Source: Clostridium ljungdahlii DSM 13528
GTDB lineage: Bacteria > Bacillota > Clostridia > Clostridiales > Clostridiaceae
NCBI RefSeq assembly: GCF_000143685.1
Contig: NC_014328.1
Location: 3,224,001 to 3,288,000, forward strand
Direction of reading: 5' to 3'
DNA length: 64,000 bases
Under the pieces are notes generated by a model. That model was not told the DNA's origin and did not search any database. It saw only the letters and a program-made list of their open reading frames with translations. A program made the translations under genes and the position numbers. Shown in pieces: positions 9,639-18,538 of the stretch (the stretch's first letter is position 1; every line of letters begins with the position of its first letter).

Positions 9639-10438
9639 CAATGCTTTATTACAGTTAAAACTAAACTTATTAAAAATGTTATTGCAGAAAGCAATACAGC
9701 TAAACTCAAAAAAACCGTTATGAGAACATTATATTTAACTATGTTTTCAATTGATAAATATTTTGTCCACCCAACAACATTAAACATTAACAATACTAAA
9801 AATATAGTAATTAATCCTCCTGAAGCCCCCCTAATATCCGCATAACTCAATGATATATGAGAACATATGCAGATTGCTATAAATAAAAACATGTAAAAGT
9901 ATATATTGTGAAAGTTAGCAGTAGAAAATATATTTTTTATCAAAACTTTATACATACTAAATATATGTACAGCTACAGCTTTGTTTATAACAGTTACATG
10001 GGAATTTACCTTTAAAATACTTATAAATTCATCATAAGCTCTAGGTATCATAAAACGCATTAGCGCAACTACAGACAAGATACCTCCAAATATAGGTGCA
10101 GTTCCTATAAAAAAATTTCCTACCTGCTGATAAATACTATTTTGATTATAACTGTGCTCTACATATCCCATTACCCCATTTTCATCAGGCTTTTGCAGAA
10201 GCTTTACAGCAGTTATTTTATGTCCAAAAATAGCTGCAAATATTGCATGACTCATTTCATGTACTGGAACCCCTATAAATCCCGTTATCATTATGGATTT
10301 CATGCCAAAACTTCTAGCAAAATTTTTTATAGTGTAGTTTCTCATAATTCCAAGTAGCATTCCAACTAGTATTATTATGCCTGTCAAATACACTGTTTCT
10401 ATACAGGTCCTAATTAACATTTGTATTAAAAATCTCAT
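9638..10438 (-). CDS. Membrane protein with HExxH metalloprotease-like motif
   Basis: 266 residues, largely hydrophobic with about six membrane helices. The sequence GVPVHEMSHAIFAAIFGHK carries HExxH (H60, E61, H64) at the end of a helix, as in M50-type intramembrane metalloproteases, and a GTAPIFGG loop follows. I did not find a clear NPDG-type third ligand, so protease activity is a suggestion only. ATG at 10438 is preferred to the upstream GTG because GGAG lies eight bases before it. Third in a leftward run after the glycosyltransferase and GNAT genes, 25 bases from the latter. Confidence 0.6.
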   Translation of the reverse strand: MRFLIQMLIRTCIETVYLTGIIILVGMLLGIMRNYTIKNFARSFGMKSIMITGFIGVPVHEMSHAIFAAIFGHKITAVKLLQKPDENGVMGYVEHSYNQNSIYQQVGNFFIGTAPIFGGILSVVALMRFMIPRAYDEFISILKVNSHVTVINKAVAVHIFSMYKVLIKNIFSTANFHNIYFYMFLFIAICICSHISLSYADIRGASGGLITIFLVLLMFNVVGWTKYLSIENIVKYNVLITVFLSLAVLLSAITFLISLVLTVIKH

Positions 10439-10463
10439 AATTGTCTCCACTTTCTATATTATT

Positions 10464-10883
10464 TCATAAACTTAAAGGTCTGTTAAACATATACTTATAA
10501 CAATCTTCTTCCTTAAAGCCGCATTTCAAATATACTTTTTCAGCATACTTTGTCCAAAGAAATTTACTTGTATCTTTTATAGCCGGATATTTATTTATAA
10601 ATTCAATTAGCTTTTTTCCCAATCCTCTTCTTCTATACTTTTCATCAATAATTACATCTAATATTAAGCTGTAAACAGCATAATCACTTACAACTCTTGC
10701 AAACCCAATTTGTATATCATTATGATAAATTGCAAAACAAAGGGAGTGCTTAATTGTCTTAGCAATAACTTCAGCAGGTCGGTTTTTAGCCCAATGAGAT
10801 TGTCTTAGTAAATTACAAACTTCTTCTAGTTTAATTTTATCAACATTATCTGTAAATATGTATTCACCATTTACTATTTCCAT
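10464..10883 (-). CDS. GNAT family N-acetyltransferase
   Basis: 139 residues, a single GNAT fold. The acetyl-CoA loop is seen as DEKYRRRGLGKKLIEFI, followed by the C-terminal strand FLWTKYAEKVYLKCGFKEED. It should transfer an acetyl group to an amine; the substrate is unknown. GGGAGA precedes the ATG. It lies 43 bases after the glycosyltransferase stop on the same strand and is probably cotranscribed. Confidence 0.85.
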   Translation of the reverse strand: MEIVNGEYIFTDNVDKIKLEEVCNLLRQSHWAKNRPAEVIAKTIKHSLCFAIYHNDIQIGFARVVSDYAVYSLILDVIIDEKYRRRGLGKKLIEFINKYPAIKDTSKFLWTKYAEKVYLKCGFKEEDCYKYMFNRPLSL

Positions 10884-10926
10884 TACAAATCTCCCTTCTA
10901 AAACTTCATTTTAATTTACCGCTTTT

Positions 10927-12255
10927 TTAAACACTATAAGACATGTTCTTTAATATATATTTCCATATTGCAACAGCAGAATTCTTCTTACCATCTACCC
11001 TATCCAAAACTTTTTTCAGTTCTTTTATACTTTCTTTATAAGAGGGATTTCCTGCTACAGTTTTTACTGCAGATTGTATGTTATTTGCATTCCATTTGTG
11101 TATGGGAATTCTTATTGCTCCACCTCTAGTTGCTACATTATCAAGATTTATCTGCTGTTCTGGCTGTATGGCAAATCCAACAATAGGTGTTCCACTTGCA
11201 ATGGCAGTCTGTATTGTACCCTGTCCACCATGAGATATAACCACATCTGCAAGTGAATTAACTAGTGGCGCTGGTACAAATGCATCTGTTATATAAATAT
11301 TTGAGCTATCTTTTGCACAGGCAATTGCTTCATCAATTGGACATACTGCCTTAGGAGCTAAAATTACTGCACTCCATTTCTTGCCTATACCTTGAGTTAA
11401 CGCCTTTATAGCCTCAAACAGATATTCCTTTTTTCCTGAACTTCCAAGAGTACAAAAAATTTTTAAGTTTTTATTATTATGGTTAAAAATTTTAAAAATA
11501 TTTTCATCTACTACTCTATCATTTAAAGAAGATGCATACAATGGTCCTACAATTTTAAAAGTATCTGGTAGCGTGATACCTTTATAAAATTCCTCAAAGT
11601 CATTTACAATTGTAAGGTCAGCTCTCAGCATATCAAATAAATTATTTATGGATTGTCCCTTGTAATTAAATTTTCTAAAAGCTTCTCTAATATTAGTTTG
11701 TACAAATGATGGATTTTTTAACATTAAAGATTTTGGTATAGATTTTATTATTTTTTTACGAAGCTTTAATGGTAGATATGTTAGAGGCCTTACCATGTCC
11801 GGAATATCTTTCATCAATTTATTAAGAGTGTCTTCATGTAAAGGTATTGGAAGATAGCAAATACCAAGCACTGGTTTATTAAGCATTCTACGTGCAATAC
11901 CTGCTATTGGGTAAAAACCATGTATAACTACATCAGGCTTTAATTCATTAAGTGCATCAATTTCTCCCTTAATCAATTCAAAAGCAAGTTTTTTATCACC
12001 GATTAAATTAAAACTAGTAGGTTTAAAATCTTGATGAAATCCTATTCCAGGAAGTTTAGGATTACACTTATAAATTTTAAATCCATTAGAAATTACTTTT
12101 TCTTCAAACCTACTCCCTGTAGATAAAAAAACTATGTCTACTTCATAGTTCTCAGGACAAAATTTCCTAATTCCATCTGCTATCTCAAGAGCACGCGTTG
12201 CTTCTCCAGCATCTGAAAGTATAACTGAAAAAGCAATAGTTAAATATTTTTTCAT
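10927..12255 (-). CDS. GT1-type (MGT-like) glycosyltransferase
   Basis: 442 residues. The C-terminal half contains the GT1 nucleotide-sugar signature (VISHGGQGTIQTAIASGTP, then QPEQQINLDNVATRGGA), as in macrolide or flavonoid glycosyltransferases. The N-terminal half is the acceptor domain, beginning ITIAFSVILSD-like. It should transfer a sugar from an NDP donor to a small hydrophobic acceptor. The start is ATG at 12255, preceded by GGAAGGAG; an upstream in-frame start at 12288 would bury that site. It heads an apparent three-gene run with GNAT and membrane-protein genes. Confidence 0.8.
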   Translation of the reverse strand: MKKYLTIAFSVILSDAGEATRALEIADGIRKFCPENYEVDIVFLSTGSRFEEKVISNGFKIYKCNPKLPGIGFHQDFKPTSFNLIGDKKLAFELIKGEIDALNELKPDVVIHGFYPIAGIARRMLNKPVLGICYLPIPLHEDTLNKLMKDIPDMVRPLTYLPLKLRKKIIKSIPKSLMLKNPSFVQTNIREAFRKFNYKGQSINNLFDMLRADLTIVNDFEEFYKGITLPDTFKIVGPLYASSLNDRVVDENIFKIFNHNNKNLKIFCTLGSSGKKEYLFEAIKALTQGIGKKWSAVILAPKAVCPIDEAIACAKDSSNIYITDAFVPAPLVNSLADVVISHGGQGTIQTAIASGTPIVGFAIQPEQQINLDNVATRGGAIRIPIHKWNANNIQSAVKTVAGNPSYKESIKELKKVLDRVDGKKNSAVAIWKYILKNMSYSV

Positions 12256-12380
12256 GCTTATATAGCTCCTTCCAATGTAATCTTCCACTTGATAAAACTT
12301 TAAATTTACCTCTGCAATTTTTTACTATATATAAGTAAATGATTATATTATACTATAAAAAAACTTAGGAGGATTTATAC

Positions 12381-12803
12381 ATGAACTGTACTGATAAAAA
12401 ATGCGTTATTATAATTGATAAAGAACTGCCTTTAGGATTAATTGCCAACACCTCAGCTATCTTAGGTTGTACCTTAGGTAAATCTATAGGGAGTATTGTT
12501 GGTGAAGATGTTTCTGATATAGGCAACTTTCCACATAAGGGAATTGTAAAAATACCAATACCAATACTATCATCAACCAAAAATAAAATAAGGGATTTAT
12601 ATACTATAGTAAAAGAAAAATACAGCAAAGAAATAACCATAATTGACTTTAATGACATAGCTCAAAAATGCAAAATATACGATGATTACATACAAAGATT
12701 ATCTTGCACTGATTCATCAGAATTAAACTATCTCGGAATTTGTTTATATGGTAGTAAAAAAACAATTACAAGCTTAACCGGAAGCTTGCCGACATTAAAA
12801 TAA
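12381..12803 (+). CDS. DUF2000 family protein
   Basis: 140 residues. It matches the DUF2000 pattern by eye: CVIIIDKELPLGLIANTSAILG at the start and a Gly-containing middle region (GIVKIPIPIL). These are small soluble proteins with a peptidyl-tRNA-hydrolase-like fold and no assigned function. AGGAGG precedes the ATG. It converges with an AraC-family regulator gene and shares a terminator with it. Confidence 0.75.
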   Translation: MNCTDKKCVIIIDKELPLGLIANTSAILGCTLGKSIGSIVGEDVSDIGNFPHKGIVKIPIPILSSTKNKIRDLYTIVKEKYSKEITIIDFNDIAQKCKIYDDYIQRLSCTDSSELNYLGICLYGSKKTITSLTGSLPTLK

Positions 12804-12816
12804 AAAAATTTCATTA

Positions 12817-12852
12817 ACAATAACTGCACCATTTATAGGCTGCAGTTATTGT
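12817..12852. terminator. Shared bidirectional terminator
   Basis: ACAATAACTGCA (12817-12828) and TGCAGTTATTGT (12841-12852) form a perfect 12-bp stem between the converging DUF2000 and AraC genes. The AraC stop codon at 12846-12848 lies within it. Confidence 0.8.
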
Positions 12853-13637
12853 TTATACATACCTGGTGTAACTCCTGTATAATCTTTAAAATATTTTATA
12901 AAATGACTTTGATCATAAAATCCAGATTCCAGCGCTGCATCCGTAAAACTTCTATTTTTTCTTATAAGCCTTTTGGCATAATTTATCCTTAGATTAGTTA
13001 TATACTTGTGTGGTGATATTCCATAACAATTCTCAAATTGTCTAACTACACAGTATTTACTCATATGTGACATTTCAGCTAAATCTTTCAACGTTAAATT
13101 ATTTAGATAATTTTTATCTATGTATTTTTTAATTTTTTCTAATTCAGCTAGATTGGAAACTTTAACGGCTTGCTCATTCCAATTTTTGTCCCTGTCATAT
13201 TCTAAAAAGGAAATATAATTTATAAGTTTAGTCTCATTTTCAATATTCATTATGTTATTTTCAATGTCTGCAAATAATTTGTAAGCATTTTTAAATGCAA
13301 TTTTATTTAATTTTATATATGAAAATTTTATACCTAAGTTATCTCTATTAAATACAGTTTTAAACCAATCTTCATTTATATAAATCATTCTAAAATTCCA
13401 ATTTTTATAGCTATAAGGAGTACATTTGTGAACTGTATTTTGTGGTATTATCAAAATTGTATTTTCCGAGATTTCATATTTTCCACTTTGCATTTTTGTA
13501 CTGCAACTTCCCTTTTCAACTAATCCAATAGAGATTTCATTATGGAAATGTTCTTTACATGAATGTATTGAGTTTTCACATTTTTTTATTTCTACATTTC
13601 CATTATAATCACTGAAATAATATCTTATTCCCTGCAT
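12846..13637 (-). CDS. AraC family transcriptional regulator
   Basis: 263 residues. The N-terminal cupin-like sensor (about 1-150) contains HFHNEISIGLVEKGSC and TILIIPQNTVHKCTP. The C-terminal double HTH (about 165-263) has LTLKDLAEMSHMSKYCVVRQF and ESGFYDQSHFIKYFKDYTGVTPGMY, both typical of the family. It probably controls nearby genes such as DUF2000 in response to a small ligand. GGAGG precedes the ATG. Confidence 0.88.
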   Translation of the reverse strand: MQGIRYYFSDYNGNVEIKKCENSIHSCKEHFHNEISIGLVEKGSCSTKMQSGKYEISENTILIIPQNTVHKCTPYSYKNWNFRMIYINEDWFKTVFNRDNLGIKFSYIKLNKIAFKNAYKLFADIENNIMNIENETKLINYISFLEYDRDKNWNEQAVKVSNLAELEKIKKYIDKNYLNNLTLKDLAEMSHMSKYCVVRQFENCYGISPHKYITNLRINYAKRLIRKNRSFTDAALESGFYDQSHFIKYFKDYTGVTPGMYKQ

Positions 13638-13675
13638 TTTTCCTCCACACTATTTTTTGTATACTCAACTTTAGC

Positions 13676-13925
13676 ACATATAAAATTTCTTTAGTTAATA
13701 GTTAAGAATTAAAAATCAATAGTTAATGTGGATTTTTTTCCGTTACACTATAAAAAATCTTTGATTAAGCTTTTCATCACTTGTTTCGCTAAAGCGAAGC
13801 ATTGCTGATTTATATAAATTAAAGATTTTTTGCGACAGCTAAAAATCATCCTTCACCATTAATTTTTCATTATTAATTCTTAACTTGCGAAGCTTTGATT
13901 CGCATTATTTTTAAACTGCAAAAGC
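13676..13925. repeat. Long imperfect palindrome in gene-free stretch
   Basis: The 13638-14071 interval has no gene. It holds nested inverted repeats: an outer pair around AGTTAAGAATTAAAAAT and ATTAATTCTTAACT, and an inner pair TAAAAAATCTTTGATTAA / TTAAAGATTTTTTG, plus CGCTAAAGCG at the centre. The outer arm and the GCACATATAAAATTT flank recur at 8.74 and 37.1 kb. It is probably a degenerate MITE-like element; the remainder of the interval shows nothing I can interpret. Confidence 0.5.
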
Positions 13926-14071
13926 TGAGTTATATATTATTTATAAGAATATTAATAAATAGTTGCCTTTAATTAACTACTAGTATATTTTATAGTATAG
14001 GTTACTTTTTTTAAGATTTCAATTGTATATACATAAAACTTATTTACAAAATTTATGGAGGTGATAAATAT

Positions 14072-14374
14072 ATGATAACTATTCAAGAAAAAGCCCTTAA
14101 ATATGCTAAAAAAATTCAAGGCTGTTTTTTAATTAGAACTCGTTCTAACTGTATAAGCTGCTGAACAAGTGAGATGACGAAAGTCACAAATCTCAGTGTT
14201 GAGGTTTTAAAATATTTTAATAAAGAAGAAATTTATGATGAATATGAATATTGTGGAATTAAAATTTATATATTGAGTAGTTTAATTTTAGAAGAAAACG
14301 TTAATATATTCATGCTTCCTAAAATTCCATTCATGAAACCTGCTTTCAGTGCAAGCGGGATAAAATATAATTAA
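14072..14374 (+). CDS. Selenoprotein, CC/Se-motif (HesB/IscA-like) family, in-frame UGA as Sec31
   Basis: ATG at 14072 follows GGAGGTG at the right distance. The frame reads 30 codons to CISC, meets TGA at 14162-14164, and continues in the same frame for 69 more codons to TAA: 100 residues if UGA is read as selenocysteine. The downstream part (EIYDEYEYCGIKIYI, then SLILEENVNIFM) has the shape of the small CC/Se-motif family, in which Cys-Cys alternates with Cys-Sec. A hairpin with a GAAA loop begins a few bases after the UGA. Conventional gene calling would start at the internal ATG 14174 and lose the redox motif. nifJ begins about 100 bases downstream. Function unknown, presumably redox or Fe-S related. 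Confidence 0.72.
14170..14195 (+). promoter_or_regulatory. Candidate bacterial SECIS element
   Basis: TGAGA/TCTCA forms the lower stem and TGAC/GTCA the upper stem, closing a GAAA loop 14 bases after the UGA, with CAAA bulged on the 3' side. The loop begins with G as in bacterial SECIS elements, though the UGA-to-loop distance is at the short end. Confidence 0.5.
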
Positions 14375-14475
14375 AAATTAATAGTTAAGGATTTAACCTA
14401 AATTCATGAATTCAATAGGCATACTTTGTAAATACTAAATATGTTAAAAATTATTTATAGAGGAGGAAGCATGAT

Positions 14476-17400
14476 ATGACAAAGAAATTAAAGACCATGG
14501 ATGGGAATCAAGCTGCTGCTGAAGCTTCCTATGCTTTCACAGATGTTGCAGCTGTTTATCCCATAACACCATCTACTCCGATGGCTGAACTTGTAGATGA
14601 TCTATCCTCCCATGGTAAAAAAAATATATTCGGTCAACCAGTTAAACTTGTTGAAATGCAATCCGAAGCTGGTGCTGCTGGAGCTGTCCACGGATCATTG
14701 GCTGCTGGTGCACTGACAACTACATACACTGCTTCACAAGGACTACTTCTTATGATACCTAATATGTATAAGATTGCAGGTGAACTGCTGCCTGGGGTAT
14801 TTCATGTAACTGCCCGTGCAATTGCAACTCATGCACTATCAATTTTTGGTGATCACCAGGATGTTATGGCAACAAGGCAAACTGGATTTGCGCTTTTAGC
14901 ATCATCAAGTGTTCAAGAAGTTATGGATTTAGCAAATATTGCCCACCTTTCTGCAATTAGAGCTAGCATTCCTTTTTTACATTTTTTTGATGGTTTCAGA
15001 ACATCTCATGAATATCAAAAAATTGAAGTAATTGACCATGAGGATGTGGCAAAATTAGTTGATTATAATGCAATCCAAAAATTTAGAGACAAATCTTTAA
15101 ATCCAGAACATCCTTCAGTTAGAGGAACTGCTCAAAATCCCGATATTTATTTTCAGCAAAGAGAATCTTCAAATAAGTTCTTTGATGCTGTTCCAGATAT
15201 TGTTGAAGGCTATATGAGAGAAATAGAAAAACTTACTGGAAGAGTATATCATCCATTTGATTACTATGGAGATCCAAATGCGGAATATATAATTGTTGCT
15301 ATGGGATCAGTTTGTGATACTGTAGAAGAAACTGTAGATTATTTAAGACAAAATAATGAAAAAGTAGGACTTATAAAAGTACACTTATACAGACCATTTT
15401 CTTCTTCTTACTTCTTTAAATATTTACCTAAAACAGTTAAAAAAATTGCTGTTTTAGATAGAACAAAAGAACCTGGTTCTACAGGAGAACCTCTTTATTT
15501 AGATGTAGTAAATTTATTTTATAATAATGCAGATAAACCTGTAATTGTTGGTGGAAGATATGGATTGGGTTCAAAAGATACAACACCTTCTCAAATTTTA
15601 GCTGTATTTAAAAATCTTAAAAATCCTAATTCAAAAAATAGATTTACAATCGGGATAGTTGATGATGTTACAAATACATCTCTGGCTGAGGAAGAAATAA
15701 TAGATACAACACCAGAAGGAACTATAAGATGCAAATTCTATGGTTTGGGATCAGATGGTACTGTAGGTGCAAATAAAACAGCAGTTAAGATCATAGGCGA
15801 TAAAACAAATTTATATTGTCAGGCTTATTTCTCCTACGACAGTAAAAAATCAGGTGGAAGTACAGTTTCTCATTTGAGATTTGGCAATAAACCAATAAAA
15901 TCACCTTATCTAGTTTATGAATCAGATTATACTGCTTGTCACAATAAATCCTTTATTTACAATATAAATGTATTAAAAGGATTGAAGAAAAATGGAGCAT
16001 TCGTTTTAAACTGCCCTTGGAGTGAAAACGAATTAGATGAACATCTTCCAGCTTCAATGAGACGGTATATTGCTGAAAATAACATACAATTTTATATAGT
16101 AGACGCAGTTTCAATAGCACAAAAAGTTGGATTAGGTTCTAGAATAAATATGATAATGCAAGCTGTATTCTTTAAACTAGCTAATATAATTCCTGTAGAT
16201 CAGGCAATCCAATACTTAAAAGACTCTGTAGAATACGCCTATGGTAAAAAAGGCGAAAATATAGTTAATGCAAACAAAGCAGCAATAGATGCAGGAGCAA
16301 ATGCTGCCCATAAAGTTACTGTACCAGAATCCTGGAAAAATGCTAAAGATCCAGATATGCCAAAAAAAGAATTTCCTGATTTTGTAAATAAAATTGAAAA
16401 ACCTATGGCAAGACATGAAGGAGATGAACTTCCAGTCAGCGCTTTTAATGGAATGGAAGATGGTTCTTACCCACTTGGTGTAACAGCCTACGAAAAGCGT
16501 GGGATTGCAGTTTTCATACCTGAATGGCAAATTGACAAATGTATTCAATGCAATCAATGTTCCTATGTTTGCCCTCACAGTGTAATAAGAGCCTGCTTAC
16601 TAGATGATAGAGAAAAAGAAAATGCTCCTGAAAATTTTCTAACAAAAAAACCTGTTGGTAAAGACCTTGAAAACTTACATTATCGTATTCAAATAAGTCC
16701 ACTCGATTGTACCGGATGTGGAAATTGTGCAGATATATGTCCTGCTCCAGGAAAAGCTTTGATAATGAAACCTGCAAAAGAAGAAATAGAAGAACAATCT
16801 GATAATTTTGAATATGCCATGAAAATTACTCCTAAAGAAGGATTAATGGATTTGCATACAGTAAAAGGAAGTCAATTTGCAAGGCCACTCCTGGAATTTA
16901 ACGGTGCCTGTCCTGGCTGTGGAGAAACTCCTTATATTAAACTTTTAACTCAACTTTATGGAGATAGAATGATGATAGCAAATGCAACAGGCTGTTCATC
17001 AATCTGGGGAGCAAGTGCACCTGCAATAGCCTACACTACAAATAATTTTGGCAAAGGTCCTTCCTGGGGTAATTCATTATTTGAAGATAATGCAGAATAC
17101 GGATATGGAATGTTCCTTGGTGTAAAACAAATGAGAGAACTATTAGCTGATTTGATGGAAACAGCCATGACAATGGACATTAATTCTGAACTGAAAGAAG
17201 CCTTTAAAGAATGGCTTGCAGGATTCAATGATGCAGATACTTCAAAAAGAGCTTCTGCAAAAATACTAAAAATCCTGAACAATGAAAGTTTAAAAAATAA
17301 TAGTATTTTAAATGAAATATTTATGAAGAAAGATTATTTAATCAAAAAATCTCATTGGCTAATCGGCGGTGATGGATGGGCCTATGACATTGGATTTGGC

Positions 17401-18000
17401 GGTGTAGATCAAGTACTTGCCTTAGGCGATGATGTAAATATATTTGTTATGGACACAGAAGTCTACTCAAACACTGGTGGTCAATCGTCAAAATCAACTC
17501 CTACAGGAGCAGTTGCGAAGCTCGCTGCCAGCGGTAAAAAAATAAGGAAAAAGGATCTTGGTTTGATGGCCATGACTTATGGATACGTATATGTAACTCA
17601 AATAGCCATGGGGGCAAACATGAACCATACCATTAAAGCAATTACAGAAGCAGAAGCTTATAAAGGTCCTTCTCTAATCATAGCCTATGCACCTTGTATA
17701 AACCATGGTATCAAAACTGGAATGGGTACTAGTATTGCAGAAGAGAAAAAGGCTGTTGAATCCGGTTACTGGCACCTATATAGGTATAATCCTCTATTAA
17801 AACAGGAAGGTAAAAATCCTTTTATATTAGACTCCAAAGAGCCTACAAAATCATATATAGACTTTATTAATGGAGAACTCCGTTATTCTTCATTAAAAAC
17901 TATCTTCCCTGATGCAGTTGAAAAAGCATTTAAAGAATCTGAAAATAATGCTCATGAAAGATATGATATTTACAAGAAATTATCATCAATAAAATATTGA
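14476..18000 (+). CDS. nifJ: Pyruvate:ferredoxin (flavodoxin) oxidoreductase
   Basis: 1174 residues, the full single-chain form. It converts pyruvate and CoA to acetyl-CoA, CO2 and reduced ferredoxin, and can run in reverse in acetogens. In order: the pyruvate-binding domain (VAAVYPITPSTPMAEL near the start), domain II/III, a two-cluster ferredoxin domain with CIQCNQCSYVCP at about 688 and CTGCGNCADICP at about 744, the ACPGCGETPY cluster ligands at about 810, and the thiamine diphosphate motif GGDGWAYDIGFGG at about 963. GGAGGA precedes the ATG. A selenoprotein gene lies just upstream and a structured repeat directly follows the stop. Confidence 0.97.
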   Translation: MTKKLKTMDGNQAAAEASYAFTDVAAVYPITPSTPMAELVDDLSSHGKKNIFGQPVKLVEMQSEAGAAGAVHGSLAAGALTTTYTASQGLLLMIPNMYKIAGELLPGVFHVTARAIATHALSIFGDHQDVMATRQTGFALLASSSVQEVMDLANIAHLSAIRASIPFLHFFDGFRTSHEYQKIEVIDHEDVAKLVDYNAIQKFRDKSLNPEHPSVRGTAQNPDIYFQQRESSNKFFDAVPDIVEGYMREIEKLTGRVYHPFDYYGDPNAEYIIVAMGSVCDTVEETVDYLRQNNEKVGLIKVHLYRPFSSSYFFKYLPKTVKKIAVLDRTKEPGSTGEPLYLDVVNLFYNNADKPVIVGGRYGLGSKDTTPSQILAVFKNLKNPNSKNRFTIGIVDDVTNTSLAEEEIIDTTPEGTIRCKFYGLGSDGTVGANKTAVKIIGDKTNLYCQAYFSYDSKKSGGSTVSHLRFGNKPIKSPYLVYESDYTACHNKSFIYNINVLKGLKKNGAFVLNCPWSENELDEHLPASMRRYIAENNIQFYIVDAVSIAQKVGLGSRINMIMQAVFFKLANIIPVDQAIQYLKDSVEYAYGKKGENIVNANKAAIDAGANAAHKVTVPESWKNAKDPDMPKKEFPDFVNKIEKPMARHEGDELPVSAFNGMEDGSYPLGVTAYEKRGIAVFIPEWQIDKCIQCNQCSYVCPHSVIRACLLDDREKENAPENFLTKKPVGKDLENLHYRIQISPLDCTGCGNCADICPAPGKALIMKPAKEEIEEQSDNFEYAMKITPKEGLMDLHTVKGSQFARPLLEFNGACPGCGETPYIKLLTQLYGDRMMIANATGCSSIWGASAPAIAYTTNNFGKGPSWGNSLFEDNAEYGYGMFLGVKQMRELLADLMETAMTMDINSELKEAFKEWLAGFNDADTSKRASAKILKILNNESLKNNSILNEIFMKKDYLIKKSHWLIGGDGWAYDIGFGGVDQVLALGDDVNIFVMDTEVYSNTGGQSSKSTPTGAVAKLAASGKKIRKKDLGLMAMTYGYVYVTQIAMGANMNHTIKAITEAEAYKGPSLIIAYAPCINHGIKTGMGTSIAEEKKAVESGYWHLYRYNPLLKQEGKNPFILDSKEPTKSYIDFINGELRYSSLKTIFPDAVEKAFKESENNAHERYDIYKKLSSIKY

Positions 18001-18005
18001 TTACA

Positions 18006-18134
18006 ATCAATGAATCTTACTTAGTGGGAGTTTGTTTCTCCCACTAAGTTTAGATGAATTATCTAGGGGCGTATCTACTGTTATCTTCCGCTTTGATAGA
18101 AGTGGAAGTGTTACAGTAGGTAGCCATCAGATAA
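18006..18134 (+). repeat. Structured intergenic repeat, copy C (second subfamily)
   Basis: Begins ATCAATGAATCTTA six bases after the nifJ stop codon, forms the perfect hairpin CTTAGTGGGAG/CTCCCACTAAG, then TTATCT, a long inner hairpin (CTACTGTTATCTTCC with GGAAGTGTTACAGTAG), and GGTAGCCATCAGATAA. Its closing helix is TTATCT/AGATAA where the first subfamily has TTATCC/GGATAA, a compensatory change. Nearly identical to copy F at 38.5 kb. Confidence 0.85.
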
Positions 18135-18163
18135 AAGACCTAACCAATCAGTTAGGTCTTTTA
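18133..18163. terminator. Bidirectional terminator after nifJ
   Basis: AAAAGACCTAAC and GTTAGGTCTTTT form a 12-bp stem with a six-base loop and A/T tracts on both sides, between nifJ and the convergent DUF3787 gene. Confidence 0.85.
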
Positions 18164-18172
18164 TAATAGGAA

Positions 18173-18340
18173 TTATTTTTCATTAGAATCTACATATTCT
18201 TTAGCATTCTTAACATCAAATTCACTTGGCACTGATACTTTTGAAACTGGTTTTTCCTTATGGATATTTGCCCATGCTGCAGTATCGTGTTTTTCAATTG
18301 GCAGTTCCATGGAACCATCTTTAGTTCTATCTCCTTCCAC
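18173..18340 (-). CDS. DUF3787 family (CDIF630_02480-like) spore protein
   Basis: 55 residues from a GTG start at 18340, chosen because AGAGGAGG lies seven to eight bases before it; the frame extends further upstream but without a binding site. The body PIEKHDTAAWANIHKEKPVS followed by VPSEFDVKNAKEYVD is the hallmark of DUF3787 proteins, described as spore surface proteins in Clostridia. It converges on nifJ and shares its terminator. Confidence 0.75.
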   Translation of the reverse strand: MEGDRTKDGSMELPIEKHDTAAWANIHKEKPVSKVSVPSEFDVKNAKEYVDSNEK

Positions 18341-18538
18341 AATAATTCCTCCTCTCATACATATTATCTTCAATTTTAAAAAATGTATGAAAAAATATGA
18401 ATTAATCAAATTATATTCACTAAAATTTTCACAGTATTACAGCTTTATTCATTAAAATATAATAACTTTTATATATTCTTTTAATAATCAGCTATTAAAA
18501 TGATATAAAATACTATTAATATACTAGGAGATGATCTA

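Noticed and set aside
10464..12255. A biosynthetic gene cluster around the GT1 glycosyltransferase.
   Set aside because: Only GNAT and a membrane protein accompany it; no scaffold-building enzyme (PKS, NRPS, RiPP or terpene) is present.
14072..14374. Reading the UGA as a true stop or pseudogene mutation.
   Set aside because: The downstream frame stays open for 69 codons in the same phase, carries family-like sequence, and a hairpin follows the UGA. A second Sec gene of related fold lies at 36 kb.
16216..17282. Long frames on the minus strand inside nifJ.
   Set aside because: They are antisense to a clearly conserved gene, have no SD, and show no family resemblance.
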